Below, in pieces: positions 9,601-21,209 of a DNA stretch of 64,000 bases. Position 1 is the stretch's first letter. Each line of letters begins with the position of its first letter. The stretch lies in contig NC_065404.1 of NCBI RefSeq assembly GCF_024362695.1, positions 5,992,604 through 6,056,603 on the forward strand. The letters are read 5' to 3'. The translations under genes and the position numbers were made by a program. This stretch comes from Pectinophora gossypiella (Eukaryota > Arthropoda > Insecta > Lepidoptera > Gelechiidae). A model generated the notes under the pieces. That model did no database searches. It saw only the letters and a program-made list of their open reading frames with translations, and had not been told where the DNA came from.

Positions 9601-12323
9601 ATCGATAGAAAAAATTGATAGCAATGAAGAAGATATCGCATCGCTAACAAAAACAGTAGGATGTGCATTATCACAGGTTAATTTTCTGTATTTAATTTTC
9701 TGCCTTCGAAAACCACCAGATCTTTTTATTTTTTGAACTTCGTCCATCTTTCTGCTTGCTTCTGTTTCGATTTTATCGTCCAGTGAATAGACTTTTCTTA
9801 TGTTTTACTTATTGTAGTCAAAAACGAATATAACAGTCTTGTATAAGAGCAACAAATAATCTCAACTAATCTATTCTCAAAGCTTAGTATTAAAATTGCC
9901 TTAAGTATATCTAGGCAATTCATTTTTTACTTTACAAGACTAAACTGATACTTCAGTAAATCAATTTAGTATTAAGTGAGCCTTCAAATAATCTGAGTAA
10001 AGTAAAAATATACTTTTAGACTTAACAGTAGGCTGAGATAAGACTAAATAGTTTTGAGAATACTTAACTTGGTTTTGTCTATTCTAAATTATCTAAAGTA
10101 GGATTTGTTGAAAACTATATAGTATTAAAGAAGGAAAAGAATTTATGAAGTCCTAATAAGTCCTATTTGATTTGGATAAATCTCACTTTAGCTAAAGTTT
10201 AGACATATATGACTTAATCACAATTCTTGTTTGCTACTTGAGTAAATCCATTCTAGCTCTGAAAATTCCAAGACTTTAACCGGCGTGTGTCGGTATTTTA
10301 TGGGATGATACATTTCAGCAACAGTGCGTTAGAATTGGAATTATACCAATTCCATTTTTGTCTTTTTAGCTCCGTGCAACTAGGTCTGGGCTGGGATCCC
10401 ACATATTTTTAATATACTTTCTACCCAAATACAAAGTGTTTCGCTTTCTCCTTCCTAATACGAACAAGTAAGGTATGCAATTCTCTGCTCGAGAATTTGT
10501 TTCCCGTAAAAATTAGTTTGGGCGTCCTCAAGACAAGAGTGAATGAGCACTATCTAGGATATTCTAGGTTTCACGTTATTTCCAATCCTCGATAGTCATT
10601 TACCATCAGGTGAGCTTGTTGTCATATGCATACCTATCATCCATTAAAATGGTAAGACCGAATGTTCTTTTAAAATCCAAAGCCCATTGTACTATTGTGT
10701 CTGAAAATCTCGATCTTACGAGGTTAAAAGAAAAATCATTATAATTTAACTAATATGTTTCTGGAATAAGATCATACTTACACATTAAAGAATTGGTACA
10801 TGAAGTTGACGATGATTGGTAATATGAGTCGCAAATGCATAGAGAAGGCGTAGTTGTACAGGTTTCTGTAGCTGCACTCGTTGATATGGTTTTCCAGCGC
10901 TAAGAATGACCAGAAGTACAGCAGCCCGGTGGTCGCTGCTATGGTCGCTGCGTCTGAAATCCAATTCTTCCAAGTTTACGTCGTATGTAGTAACAGAGAG
11001 ACAAATCTCACACCCATTTTATTATTTAACTAATTATATGAGATAGAAACTGCGGCCTTGTAAGATATCATCATCATCATCAGCCCATTAACGTCCCCAC
11101 TGCTGGGGCACGGGCCTTCCCTATGGATGGATAGGGAGATCGAGCCTTAAACCATCACGCGGGCCCAGTGCGGATTGATGGTTATTAACGACTGCTAATG
11201 CAGCCGGGATCAACGGCTTAACGGGCCTTCCAAAGCTTGGAGGAGCTCAAGATGAAAACTTTTTTTTTTTGGTCACCCATCCTATGACCGGCCTTTGTGA
11301 AAGTTGCTTAACTTTAACAATAGCAGACCGAGCGCGTTTACCGCTGCGCCACCGAGCTCCTCATAAGATACCTCCTTATACGATATATTGTAACCAAATC
11401 CCTCATTTGAAAGTCCTCCTTTAAAAGATCAATCAGCCCCAGTGTTCGGCTCCTACTGTGTATGAGAACCACACAACAAGTGTAATGGCGTCTCACCTTC
11501 CTTTTAACGGAATCGGCATAAAGGGGAATTTCATCGAAAATCGCCCTAAAAGTGGACAATATACATAAGAGATCTTGCCAGCCAACGTAAAACTAAATTT
11601 TGCAACGAACTATTACATCTAAAAGTTGATTTGCCTGCTTCTACCCCGTCGAAATGCAAATGTCGTCAACCATCAAATGAAGAAATTCAGTAGAAAGTTG
11701 AAATTATTTTATATTTGACTCTATATAAAACACACTCCGCGATTGATTTTAAAAAGTGAAAGTTCATCAGAATCAAAATGGCCGACAGTCACCATCTTAA
11801 TTCGGTTAATGCCTTGAACATCCAGATATGCATTCGTCATCTACGTCATACTTCAAAACTATACAATGTTGGTATGCCTTTGTCAGGGGACAACTGAACA
11901 TTTGAATAGGTAACGAAATATCTATTATTTTACATAAAAAGTTACTTATTATATAGATAGTATATATATCCCCCACTATATGTAAAATGTAGGTGCATGC
12001 ACAAGATGGACGGACTTGGATAAACTTAATTGTATAATGTATTTAAAACGATTTGTATCTACAGAAGCAAGAGACCGGTATTTTTAAAAAGTCGCATCTC
12101 AAGACTACTCGATTTCTTAGTAGCAAAGAGTTTGAACCTAAATTGTAATTCTTGGGTAATATTATATTATTTTTAATATTAGGTACTTACTGATAAGAAG
12201 CATTCTGTCGGCAAGTAACTGCCTGTCGTCCTTGCTAAACAGATCAGCCCAGCTGCACTTATCTTGCAGCGAGTGTAACCCGCTACTTGTTGCGCGTCGC
12301 AACTCTTCGTGGATACCTGCCAT
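3626..12323 (-). CDS. Diverged lysine-less opsin-like receptor (gluopsin/RGR-like), copy B
   Basis: Six minus-strand exons join in frame: 12191-12323 (ATG at 12323), 10782-10953, 5603-5721, 4862-5078, 4574-4658 and 3626-3772. Phases (1,2,1,2,0,0) match the upstream tandem copy, and exons five and six have identical lengths in both genes (85 and 147 bases). Visible landmarks are CSW before TM1, the TM3 end LCIERYVYAKY (DRY site as ERY), the TM4-TM5 loop YYGIGDYAPDFACD, a third-loop exon (LKWARELELKYTPQMKK) and TM6/TM7 ending TISWAKWIYE. Glu ends this exon at the Schiff-base Lys site, with a Lys four residues earlier. TM2 is unusually polar (ENHINECSYRNLYNY), and the TM3 Cys that normally pairs with the loop Cys is missing. 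It is probably a non-canonical or non-photoreceptive member; the C-terminus is unresolved. Introns hold SINEs and a large repeat block. Confidence 0.72.
5795..6040 (-). repeat. tRNA-headed SINE fragment, variant with CCCAGCAGTGGGACGT end
   Basis: On the minus strand it carries the block CACTTTGTGAGACAGTGC, the core GGCACGTTAAGCCGTTGG in altered form, the line CATGGTGGAGTATGCTAAT and the end box near GCAGTGGGACGTATAC. It is the same variant as the full copy at 55.05-55.38 kb. It lies in the third intron of opsin copy B. Confidence 0.7.
6215..7250. repeat. AT-rich array of degenerate TTAAGACT/AAGTCTTA-type motifs
   Basis: About 1 kb made of many imperfect copies, in both orientations, of words such as ACTTAAGAC, AAGATATC and AAGTCTTA. 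It begins with CCAAGTAGCAACC. A similar array at 9840-10262 ends with the inverse of that word (TTGCTACTTGAG). The open frame at 6623-6892 lies inside and looks incidental. The array sits in an opsin copy B intron. Confidence 0.5.
7458..7890. repeat. Interspersed repeat, first of two nearby copies
   Basis: Starts near AACAAACATAAACTCAATTT and runs through CTCCGCGCATACATTCTCAT, GGTTCGCTGACGCAAAGT and CGAAGAACCC to a purine-rich AAAGAAGAAAG end. The same series recurs at 8807-9359 in the same orientation with scattered substitutions. No coding capacity. Just after it, GACACGC ggta GCGTGTC (7894-7911) forms a perfect 7-bp hairpin. Confidence 0.7.
8807..9359. repeat. Interspersed repeat, second copy, with a nested 118-bp insertion
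   Basis: Same repeat as 7458-7890. It is interrupted by 118 bases (9135-9252) flanked by the 10-bp direct repeat ATACAAAACT (9125-9134 and 9253-9262); the first copy has this site once and uninterrupted. The insert contains CACACATAG and CTATGTGT, so it is partly self-complementary, like a tiny MITE. Confidence 0.7.
9840..10262. repeat. Second AT-rich degenerate array
   Basis: Repeats the AAGTCTTA/TTAGTATTAA-type words of 6215-7250 and ends with TTGCTACTTGAGTAAATCC, roughly the inverse of the start of that array. Together they may be the long terminal repeats of one foldback-like element of about 4 kb. No gene. Confidence 0.45.
11068..11363 (-). repeat. SINE with tRNA-like plus 5S-rRNA-like head, copy 2
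   Basis: Full-length element flanked by the 7-bp direct repeat TAAGATA (11061-11067 and 11364-11370). On the minus strand the order is GAGCTCGGTGGCGCAGCGG (tRNA A-box like), AAGTTAAGCAAC then GGATGGGTGACC (5S-rRNA like), A-run, GTGCTT core, CCCAGCAGTGGGGAC and (GAT)n tail. It lies in the first intron of opsin copy B. Confidence 0.85.
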
Positions 12324-13254
12324 CCTGAAGCCTCCTTCACTTCGCAAGTATTTCAGACTCCTCCTAGTTCAGTATACGGAGTAAACTATGTTCCTTACGT
12401 TACCAAAAAGATATTATAAATGCAGCGGGTAAAAAAACTTTGGAGGAAACAAAGCCTCGCACGAAGGGAAAGTTTGGTCTGTACGTTCTATTCGGGGGTA
12501 AGAGGTGTAGCGCGCCTGCGTGGCCGACGGCGCATGCGATCTGAACAGTGTGGGCGAGCTAGGCGCATCCCTGGACGTCTATTGTCCTTCCTGTATTGTC
12601 CGCACTTGTAGAACTCGTTGCGTTACACTCTGATAAACACATTGTTTTTAGTTAAATGTAATCGTCCTGTAATTGAGATGAGAAGACACACTACTTACTA
12701 CCTACTTTTTAAAGTACTAGCTGTAAACATTTTTCTTCACTCAACTTTTTAATCACAACAACATCATTTTGTTCCTAATTTATGAAAAGACTTCGATAAA
12801 CAGAATATTTTACAGCACCTGCAAAACACTTATTATTTTGATAATATCATTACTTTCGTGCCAAAAACTTTTAGTCTGGCATTTTAAAAATGAGCTCACT
12901 CGTTGCCTTTACAACATACCTCTTAAAAATAGTTGAGCGAATATTTATATCCGTGCGTTCACGTTAATTTCCGCTAACCTACGTTAAAAATCGTAACATA
13001 AATAAAACGAAGTGACTGCCTCAATGATCTTTTATTAAACGCATATAAAAACCAATTTCTATATGTTGGTTTTTTGATCTCTTACAAACTTTGCCAAAAC
13101 TAATATTGTCTGCACAAATCTTGGGCAATTACTCTATCAGAGCGGTTTGTTTTCTCGTCAACCTTGGGCGTGTCATTTTAGAGCCCAAAGTTTTTTCTTG
13201 GGAGAAAGAGGAGCCAAAAACTTTTGGGCCAGCCTGTAGAGCCTGTTGTGGATC
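12324..13254. other. Spacer between the two tandem opsin genes
   Basis: About 930 bases between the start codon of copy B and the stop codon of copy A. A short open frame at 12420-12611 (+) looks random. The region must hold the 3' UTR of copy A and the promoter of copy B; no TATA box or other site can be picked with confidence. Confidence 0.4.
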
Positions 13255-16200
13255 TTACTCTGGTTTGTAATAACGATTGAACCTGTTGAAGAGCTTTGCG
13301 CGTTCAGGCGGCAAGAGAGCGTAGTTCTTCCGCATGCGACCTAGCAAAGCCGCTCGGAGTCTTTCGTCTCCTGCTATGTAGCATAGAACGGGAACACACG
13401 TCGCGGCCTAGAACAATTTTTACGTCTTTTAAAGTGTTGAATGTCGATCCATCACATCGTCATTGAGAGTTGAATCTTATCTAATCATCAAACTGTTTGC
13501 AATCTATGACCAATTGCAGAGTAGCACGACCAATGCAAAGTAGTGAATCTGTATTTACTAAGTAAACGTGTCCCAACTTGGTAACATTTCACTAACCATC
13601 AGGTGAGATTGTGTTAAAAGGCAAACATATTTTAAATAAAAAAGTATAAGCCTAAATGTCCTAAAGCAATATTTAATAAACCCTGTTTTCGGTTTTGTAT
13701 CTAACTTTACTTAAATTATATTCCATCCTACATATCTCTAAATACATTACTGCAATTAGTCAATAGTTCAATTTAAACAGATATTGCCAAAGAGATAAAA
13801 CATTGTCTCTAATTAATAGATGCACATGCACGTCGTCAATCCCATTAATTGAGTCATCTAATTAATTAATCGTTGTTTCTAACAAACCGTAAAAGCAATT
13901 TTGAATTATGTTTTCTCTTATATGTGGGTGCCTTTAAATCTTTGACATTGAAGGACTTTACTATAAATCCTCTAGCCATTGATGCCACCTGGCTGTCATG
14001 TTGATGGAAACTATTGGAAACTCATCATTCCCTACAATTATCTTTTTATGTAAGTATGTACTAATTTCTTTTTTCCAGCCCATATGCGTACTTAGAACCT
14101 GTGTTACAGATAACCGTAATAGAAAGCAGGAGTGACAGAGAAAACTATTAGTACCTATATATGCACATAGAGCCGGGAAATCGAAACAAGCAGACTGGGG
14201 CGCGATTTTCTTTGCAGTTTTATTCAATACTCCGCGACTCGGACGCGTATATCGAAATTCTACTTCAACACGTTCCATTCCTGCCAGCCGAGACAAACTG
14301 AGCTATCATTTCCAAACGATAAACGTACATCATTCTTACCCTAATACGTCTCAAACAGTGACAGAAGTAGCACTTCGATATACGCGAACAGCTTTTCCCG
14401 GTTTCCCAATTATATTTGCATGCAGCAATAAGGTAATCTATCGTCCCCACCTGATTACATTATTATTATTTTCTAGTTATAAAAAGCATTTTTGTTCTCA
14501 ACATCGTAATAGTCCTACCTACCTACTCACCTCAGAAGCAATAGGGGCAATGAGAGCCAAAGCAGGTGGAACGTGAGGCCTATAGCCGAGTACCAACAAC
14601 GGCAGCCACTGCCAACCGGCCTGCACAGCGGCGGGGATCCAAAGAGCCAGAGTCGCTATTGCCAGGGCGTGGACACTCTAGGAAAAGAGACAAATACGGA
14701 AAATTATCCCGACCAAAAACGGCTCGCCCTCTCACACACGAGCCACACGATGTCGACTGGTGCAATCTGTTTTCAGTGGTCTTGTTAACGAATCAGAAGA
14801 ATAGCAAGCACTCTATTTATTTTTGTAACTGAATATAGATTTAATCTCAAGCGTAGGCCCATAGTATAGTTTTCCCGTACCTTGTCGACGAAATATCCAT
14901 CTTCTTCTTATCTTGTGACTTGTGAGGTCAAATACCAATCTCATCAACCCTGGTGTCAGGGTTATTACTGAGCCGCCAAAGACCCCTGACATGGCTCATG
15001 TAACGACTACATACTTAAATCTGTAAATAGTAACCGGAAACAACGGCTTAACATGCCTCCCGAAGCCGGATCTATCTTACTTTCGGACAATCAGGTGGTC
15101 AGCCTGTAATGTCCTAACCTAACTAGGGATCACAAAGTGATTTTTGTGATGTTTTTTGTCCCCACCGGGATTCGAACCCAGGGCCTCCGGATCGTGAGCA
15201 CAATGCTCAACCACTGGACCACGGAGACCGTTATATCCATCACAAACTACACGACGAAATATCCATCATAAATTATAGTTTGAACTTAATGTATTAAAGT
15301 TAGGAATTAATACATATATAAGAGGAAAGCTGAAAATAGTGCCGGTCACTGAGAAGTACCAGGTTAGTACGGGCATGTCTTGAAGACGAATGAAAATTAT
15401 AACACGAGGAAAGTGATGAGTGTGAATATCCGGATGGATTAGAGGTAGGGATCAACTAAATAAACTGCATGGTTTTTATAAAGAAGGATATGATGTGAAA
15501 GGTGCGAGTACTGAGATAACGACTGACAGAGATGGATGGAAGAGGAATACATGATGTGCCGACCCCACATAAAGTGGGAAAAGGACAGAAGGATGAAAAT
15601 GATAATGATGTAGGCTTATTAATGATGACTTACCCTAGTAAGTTGTTTTTGTTCTCTTTGTTGTTCACCTCTGTAGTATATTTTTTCCAAACGGACAGCT
15701 TTTCCCATGAAGTAAAATCTGCAAATGCGCCAAATTGTCATACCTTCCAGACATTAAGATTAACAGTGAATGATAGTGGAGTCAATTAAACCAGAGCTTC
15801 CTAACTTTGTAGAAAAATAATAACACCTATTAGCGTCAAACTTAATAGCAGAGTTTTGTATATTCTAAAGTATAAAATAATATTTACATAAAACCAAAAA
15901 AATAACAATATATTCATATATTAGCTCTTTAATAATACACATAAGCATCAAACTTGGTGTAATTCTAAATTGTAAGGTATAATAACAACTAGTAAAAAAA
16001 AAAATCCAACTCAAGCCCCACTCTAGATGTTTCTGATTTTAAAAGATATAAAAAAATACCCCTACAAAAGAAGAAAAAAAATCGGACCTGTCTCTGACAA
16101 GTTAGAAGTGAAGAAACCCTTTATTGACCACTATGAGTATACCTACAAAATATGGCGTTCATTTGTTATGTAAATACCTATCTTTATTGTAAGTATTTTT

Positions 16201-19200
16201 GGTAGTCAAACCCGAACGAACCTCCGAACCCGTTGCTTTAACAAAAAGATAGGTAAGACGTGGGTCTTACCTATCTTTTTGTAAAGCTTAACCTACTCCA
16301 TCATGCGGAGAAAGTACCTCTACCCCAATGGGAACATAGTCTTGGGCTTAAGATAGTTTTATGTGTTAAACCCGAACGTAGAGTAACTACTAGAGAGAGG
16401 TATAAGAAATGATAGCATGTAAAGATACCGTTCTCTTTTTACTATGACACGTCTTTGATTGGACATTACATTACATTACTCACATGATTATCACTGGCAG
16501 TATCCCACAAACAATGACGTATGGTATACTGTAACCCAGCTGTTTCGCTCCAGAGGCCATAGACGGCCAGAGGAAGGCACAAGCCGTGCCCGTGGTGTCA
16601 CAGGAGTATACTCCATAGCCGAAGAGTGGAGGAGTCGCGAATATTAACGCTGACGTCCAACAGAATGTTACATACCACCAGTAGAACCTCTGATAGAGAG
16701 TTATCTCTGAAACATAAGGGAAACTAAATTATTTTACTAGGTACCATCTTACTTAATTCTTTTGCTGTCATGTAAATTTTTGGAAAGAAGTTGGGACAAT
16801 TACACATGCTTGCTCTATCCGCATAAAGACTACGTTTATTATTTAACAATAATAAACACTTTAATAATAATAATAGTATCGCAGTAAGATAGTTGTAATT
16901 GTAATATAATTATATCCCTAGCCATATAATTTAATTAAAATATAACACGGTTCCAGTTTAGTGATATGATTATCTGACTAAACTAATCTAGAATATAGTT
17001 GAATAGTTATGATTCCTATCGAGACCATTATGTCGTCCTCCATGTTGAAAGCGAGTAGGTAGATTAGATACACGACTGTGTGTGTCTTTGTTATATACTA
17101 AAATGTATTTTACATCAATGTAAGATTTACTTTTTAGCGTTAATATATCTCTCATAAGGGTTTAATGAGAGTTGGCACAAGATTAGCTTGTTGCATCCAA
17201 ATTATAGATTTACAGCTTTACCGCCCAAAATCCACCCACTGGACAGCGTGAGCGTCATCACGACTAATGTAGCACGCTCTACTAATAAAACAAATCTTAA
17301 AATATATCTGTCACAAAAACTTCAGGTACATTTCCATCTCGATCAGAGGACACATCATCCTCAATATAAATCTCTACTTATTCAGAAAGATAAAGTTGCA
17401 TACTTGTTACAAAATTGACATGGATTCGTTGTGGTAATTTATGCCTGAGGTTTCACCTGACTGGCTTGTAAACAGCCGCCATGATCCTCAATGCCTTTGT
17501 AAACACTTCAACGGACAAGTTTTGAAAAAAAAGAAATAAAAATCTAGTGTCGTTATGTCACCGCCGCCCGATTAATACTTTTAATCGGAAACCGTGTTGT
17601 TCTATGACTTAGGTACTTATTGTGAAATGTGGAAGTGAATTAAAATCGATTTGAAGGGCTTCAGTAAAGCTTAATATCAGCTCTAATAAATAAATAATAA
17701 TGAGCAAGCCTAATCAGAGTAGTTTAAGCCTTAAATCTAACAGTTTGGTCTATCAATCAGCTGTTATAGTTATAACAGGGCTGCACCCCTGGGCACCTTT
17801 GGGCTGGGGCTGTATTCAGGCCTGATAATTGTGAAAAGATGACCGAATCATCACCCACAGTGGTTCTCTGATTAATCTCTCTCTTATAAAGAATTCTCTG
17901 ATTTGCAAATTCAAAGCGATCTACACTCGCAGCATGTAGATTTTATCGGCTATATTGCTTGTAGAGTATGTACTTAGTTGACAAATAATGCGGGTTTCGA
18001 CCAATAACCGATGCGTATTTATCTACAGACTTTTAGTTGACAGCACGCTTGTACGCTGCATCGTGTGGTCGTAGCGTGCTATATTTATCGTTTCCTATTT
18101 TATTTACTTACGATATCTTTTTTTTTTACGGCATTTGTTGTCGATTTGCCTCTGATGCCTATCAGAAGCAAATGAAAAGGGCAGGTATCATAAAGATAGC
18201 AAAATATGTTTTAGTATAATAGTTACCACGTCTGTAGTATTTTGCTAATAAATATCTTTCCAGGACTAAGACGAGCAGCGCGTTCATTTGGAAGACACCG
18301 AAGAATTGATTCATGAATGCAAATAATTGACAGCACGCTGGAGTGAACAACCATCTGAAACCAAGAAATAAACTGTAAAATCTTATTTTTTTCTATCATC
18401 AACATCAGCCCATTAACGTCCCCACTGCTGGGGCACGGGCCTTCCCTATGGATGGATAGGGAGATCGGGCCTTAAACCATCACGCGGGCCCAGTGCGGAT
18501 TGATGGTTATTAACGACTGCTAATGCAGCCGGGACCAACGGCTTAACGTGCCTTCCGAAGCACGGAGGAGCTCGAGATGAAAACTTTTTTTTTTCTGGTC
18601 ACCCATCCTATGACCGGCCTTAGCGAAAGTGGCTTAACTTCAACAATCGCAGACCGAGCGCATTTACCGCTGCGCCACCGAGCTCCTCACTTCTGATTTT
18701 TTTCTATACTTACACCTAATTGTTTAATTTTCTTCCATCTTACAATGGATACTTACCCACTGCTGGGTATTAGCCACTAGAATTAGCTTAGGCTATTCTT
18801 TCCGATCACGTTACTGGGTTAAAAAATAATGAATAGAACGGGTAAAATATCTGAAATAGGAATTTATTGCGCTTGATAAGTCAACTTTGTTTTCCAATTT
18901 AGAGTAACGAAGAATTCCAAACAAATATAAAACATTCACCTTTTTCCTATAGCAGAAGCTCCGGCGAAAGGGAAACCTAGCAGGTTTCTTCCGAGAGAGG
19001 CCGTGCAGAGGTTGAGAACCAGAATATGGCTCCTGAACACAAGAAGGTGGCTGTGCACGAACGTGGCGAACAACCAGCCGTTAAGCAGCACCCCTGATAC
19101 ACCTGTAAAATGGGTTGATGTGAGTAAAACACGTATTTTATCCCGCTTCTGAGATCATTAAGCATGATGGGAGTCAAGAGATTTCATACCAAATCCCGAG

Positions 19201-19830
19201 CCCCAGCTAGTTCTCATTCGCAGCTCTGTAAACATTAATCGGAGGTCGTGGACAAAAGTGACCTTTATTATGATTGTGCTTTCCGGAGTCACAATATGCC
19301 GCATCATTACTTACCACATTACCATCAGATTATGATCAAATTAGAAACTCCTTGCTGTAGATTATTACTAAGACATGTCGTAATTATGTATTGTCGGAAT
19401 AAAGAAGTGTCGGATTTTCATATTGCCGAAGAAAAATCTTGTCGGATAACAGTTTGTCGGACTTTAGTTTTTAGCCCATAAATTATGTATTAAGTAAGTA
19501 CTTAAAATATAAGGACCCCAGCATACAGTAACAATACAGTAACTTAAAATTTTATAAAGTTGCTGGTGGAAACGGCCATAATACAAATAACCTTTGCAGT
19601 ATTAGACGATGATCTCTTCAAATAATATTAAGCATACACAACGTACTATTACATCAGAAAGACAGAAACATTACGTCATAATATCATTGAGCTTATTGCT
19701 TGTCCGTAACCAAACTTTCCATTGAACACTTACCAAAAACAATGAGACAAGATCCAAGCAAAGTTTTATAAGAATTATCGAAGTGATACCATGGACACTC
19801 ATCCTCAGAATAATCAAACATTGCTTGCAT
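13255..19830 (-). CDS. Lysine-less opsin-like receptor (gluopsin/RGR-like), copy A, complete
   Basis: Seven minus-strand exons make 331 residues: 19734-19830 (ATG), 18940-19102, 18227-18354, 16484-16706, 15634-15718, 14531-14677 and 13255-13407 (TAA); all junctions are GT-AG and phase-consistent. TM1 has LLNGWL (the GN site). TM3 has the disulphide Cys in PACCQLF and ends LVLERYLLAKY, with ERY as the DRY site. The TM4-TM5 loop FGYGVYSCDTTGTAC supplies the partner Cys. TM6 has ALWIPAAV. TM7 reads PALALIAPIASE, then AATCVPVLCYIAG across the last intron. Aligned with rhodopsin PIFMTIPAFFAK, the retinal-binding Lys is replaced by Glu, and no other Lys lies in TM7. This fits the insect 'gluopsins' and lepidopteran 'unclassified opsins', opsins described as lacking the lysine. 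A role as a light sensor is therefore doubtful; it may bind retinal non-covalently or another ligand. Confidence 0.86.
13960..14300 (-). other. Intronic open frame of 111 codons, unknown
   Basis: Minus-strand frame (13961-14296) in the last intron of opsin copy A, on the same strand as the gene, containing FDFPALCAYIGTNSFLCHSC. No domain recognised and no splice-compatible link to the opsin. It could be a remnant of an interspersed repeat. Probably not a gene. Confidence 0.25.
14920..15235 (-). repeat. tRNA-headed SINE
   Basis: On the minus strand: tRNA-like head GGTCTCCGTGGTCCAGTGG with B box GGGTTCGAATCCCGG, then CAAAAATCACTTTGTGATCC, an altered GTTAAGCCGTTG core, and the tail block GGCGGCTCAGTAATAACCCT ending near ACAAGTCACAAG. 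It lies in the intron between exons 5 and 6 of opsin copy A. Members of this family recur through the window. Confidence 0.85.
16235..16287. repeat. Near-perfect long hairpin
   Basis: Arms ACAAAAAGATAGGTAAGAC (16241-16259) and its exact complement (16264-16282) are separated by the 4-base loop GTGG. Beyond one bulged A, five more bases pair (GCTTT with AAAGC). It lies in the intron between exons 4 and 5 of opsin copy A. The loop is too short for a typical insect pre-miRNA. Confidence 0.85.
18397..18695 (-). repeat. SINE with tRNA-like plus 5S-rRNA-like head, copy 3
   Basis: Full-length copy, 299 bases, bounded by a perfect 12-bp target-site duplication ATTTTTTTCTAT (18385-18396 and 18696-18707). 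It has the same order as the other two copies: GAGCTCGGTGGCGCAGCGG head, 5S-like GTTAAGC and GGATGGGTGACC, A-run, GTGCTTCGG core and (GAT)n end. It sits in the intron between exons 2 and 3 of opsin copy A. Confidence 0.9.
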
Positions 19831-21209
19831 TCTGTCACGTATCACTGAACTGCACCAGATAATGGTAAGGATAACTCAGGATGGTTATTACGCATTTAGC
19901 TCAATTTCTACCGGCTGTATGGACGTCCACGTAGGACAAGTCGTCATAAAGACTGGACAGGTTGACGAACCAACTTAGAGACTGGAGACAAAGGAAGAGT
20001 ATCGGGTTCCCAGGTACGAGAGCCACTTTATGTGCGACATCGGGGGCGTGAACGGTACGCGACTGAAAGTACTTTATAATGTACCTACTTGATCAACATT
20101 GGACTTACTCCTTGCAGATTTATTGTAAGTACACTCATCATACTTGCACATACTTGAATACTTATAACTAAATGTATAATGTATTGTGTCTACCGCAATG
20201 AGGGTTACAGCTTTGAATTTGTGTGAATGTTTTACTCCGTATTGCGTTGCCGTTTATTACTATTCAATATTTTAAAAGCAAGATAGACATTTAATACATG
20301 GTCGCCAATAAATTTAACCGATCTCGTTCATCACATTCTCTTGGCCGAGTAATAGCGTACATAAGACCTGACTATATGCATTTATAGCGTTGCAACGCGT
20401 GCAAAATCAATCACCATCAAACAATAGTGTAAGTGCCTACCTTATATAGATTCCTGGCGTCATAACGAGGTTTTGTGACTCAAATATAAACTTCCTTCCA
20501 TTCCTACCGCCTGTTACAAATTCATGTTTACTTTTTTGTTTCATGTTTCTTTAGCTTCCGGTCCCTTTTTTATTAGCAATTAATTATAAACGATACATTT
20601 TTATTCTATTTATAACTGGTAGGTATAGATTATTTTTAGAATATTATTCGAAACATCGACGTATGTTCTATTTTTATCGGTGAAATCTACGATTCGTTCT
20701 CTTTCAGCCGTTTTCCATTTTCAAAACTTTTTATAACTATTCACGGTCATGGCAACCACGGGACGCGTTTTCATGTCAACCCAGGGCAGTCCCGGCGTCA
20801 GCTGCGGTACACACATATTTAAAAATAACTATCGCACTTACATAACTTCTATAAATTTTCCTCAGAAAACATCTTTCACACTATTTAAGCTCGCATCGTC
20901 AGGTAGCAGTCGCTGATTCCGCGCAATGCGATATTGTCATATCGAAAATTGCTCCCGCGGCACAATTTCGTCGCATTCTATCGGCTTGGCAACTCTTTTG
21001 CAAAACAAGTCAAGTTTACCTCACACTGCCGGCGCACGTCGATCGAGCTCAGTTAATTACGGAGAGGATGGTGTATGTTTTGGCGATGTAATACGTTCGA
21101 TCAAGGCCTGCCTTTGTATCTTACCCGTGTTATCAAACTCACTGACGTGTGTACTTGTATTCGCATAGAGCGCGCAGTGCAGTACCATCCGTCGACGGAC
21201 TGCGGCAGG
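19831..21209. other. Divergent intergenic region between opsin copy A and the SMYD gene
   Basis: About 1.4 kb separating a minus-strand and a plus-strand start. The last 300 bases are GC-richer (CCCGCGGCAC, CGGCGCACGTCG) and probably hold the SMYD promoter and 5' UTR. An in-frame upstream ATG at 21075 would add 45 residues to the SMYD protein. No other gene is seen. Confidence 0.4.

Noticed and set aside
14566..14832. Plus-strand open frame over 14566-14832
   Set aside because: It overlaps the antisense of opsin copy A exon 6, which has a clear protein match and splice sites on the minus strand.
16241..16282. Hairpin considered as a microRNA precursor
   Set aside because: A four-base loop and arms of about 24 bases do not fit a typical insect pre-miRNA. 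Reported only as a structural oddity.
17195..17310. Minus-strand hydrophobic open stretch (LVERATLVVMTLTLSSGWIL) with plausible splice sites, between opsin copy A exons 3 and 4
   Set aside because: Exon 3 joins exon 4 directly in the right phase, this piece enters in phase 2 after a phase-1 exon, and its sequence matches no opsin segment.
21075..21209. Upstream in-frame extension of the SMYD protein
   Set aside because: The 45 residues show no family similarity and precede the usual start region. Kept only as an alternative start.
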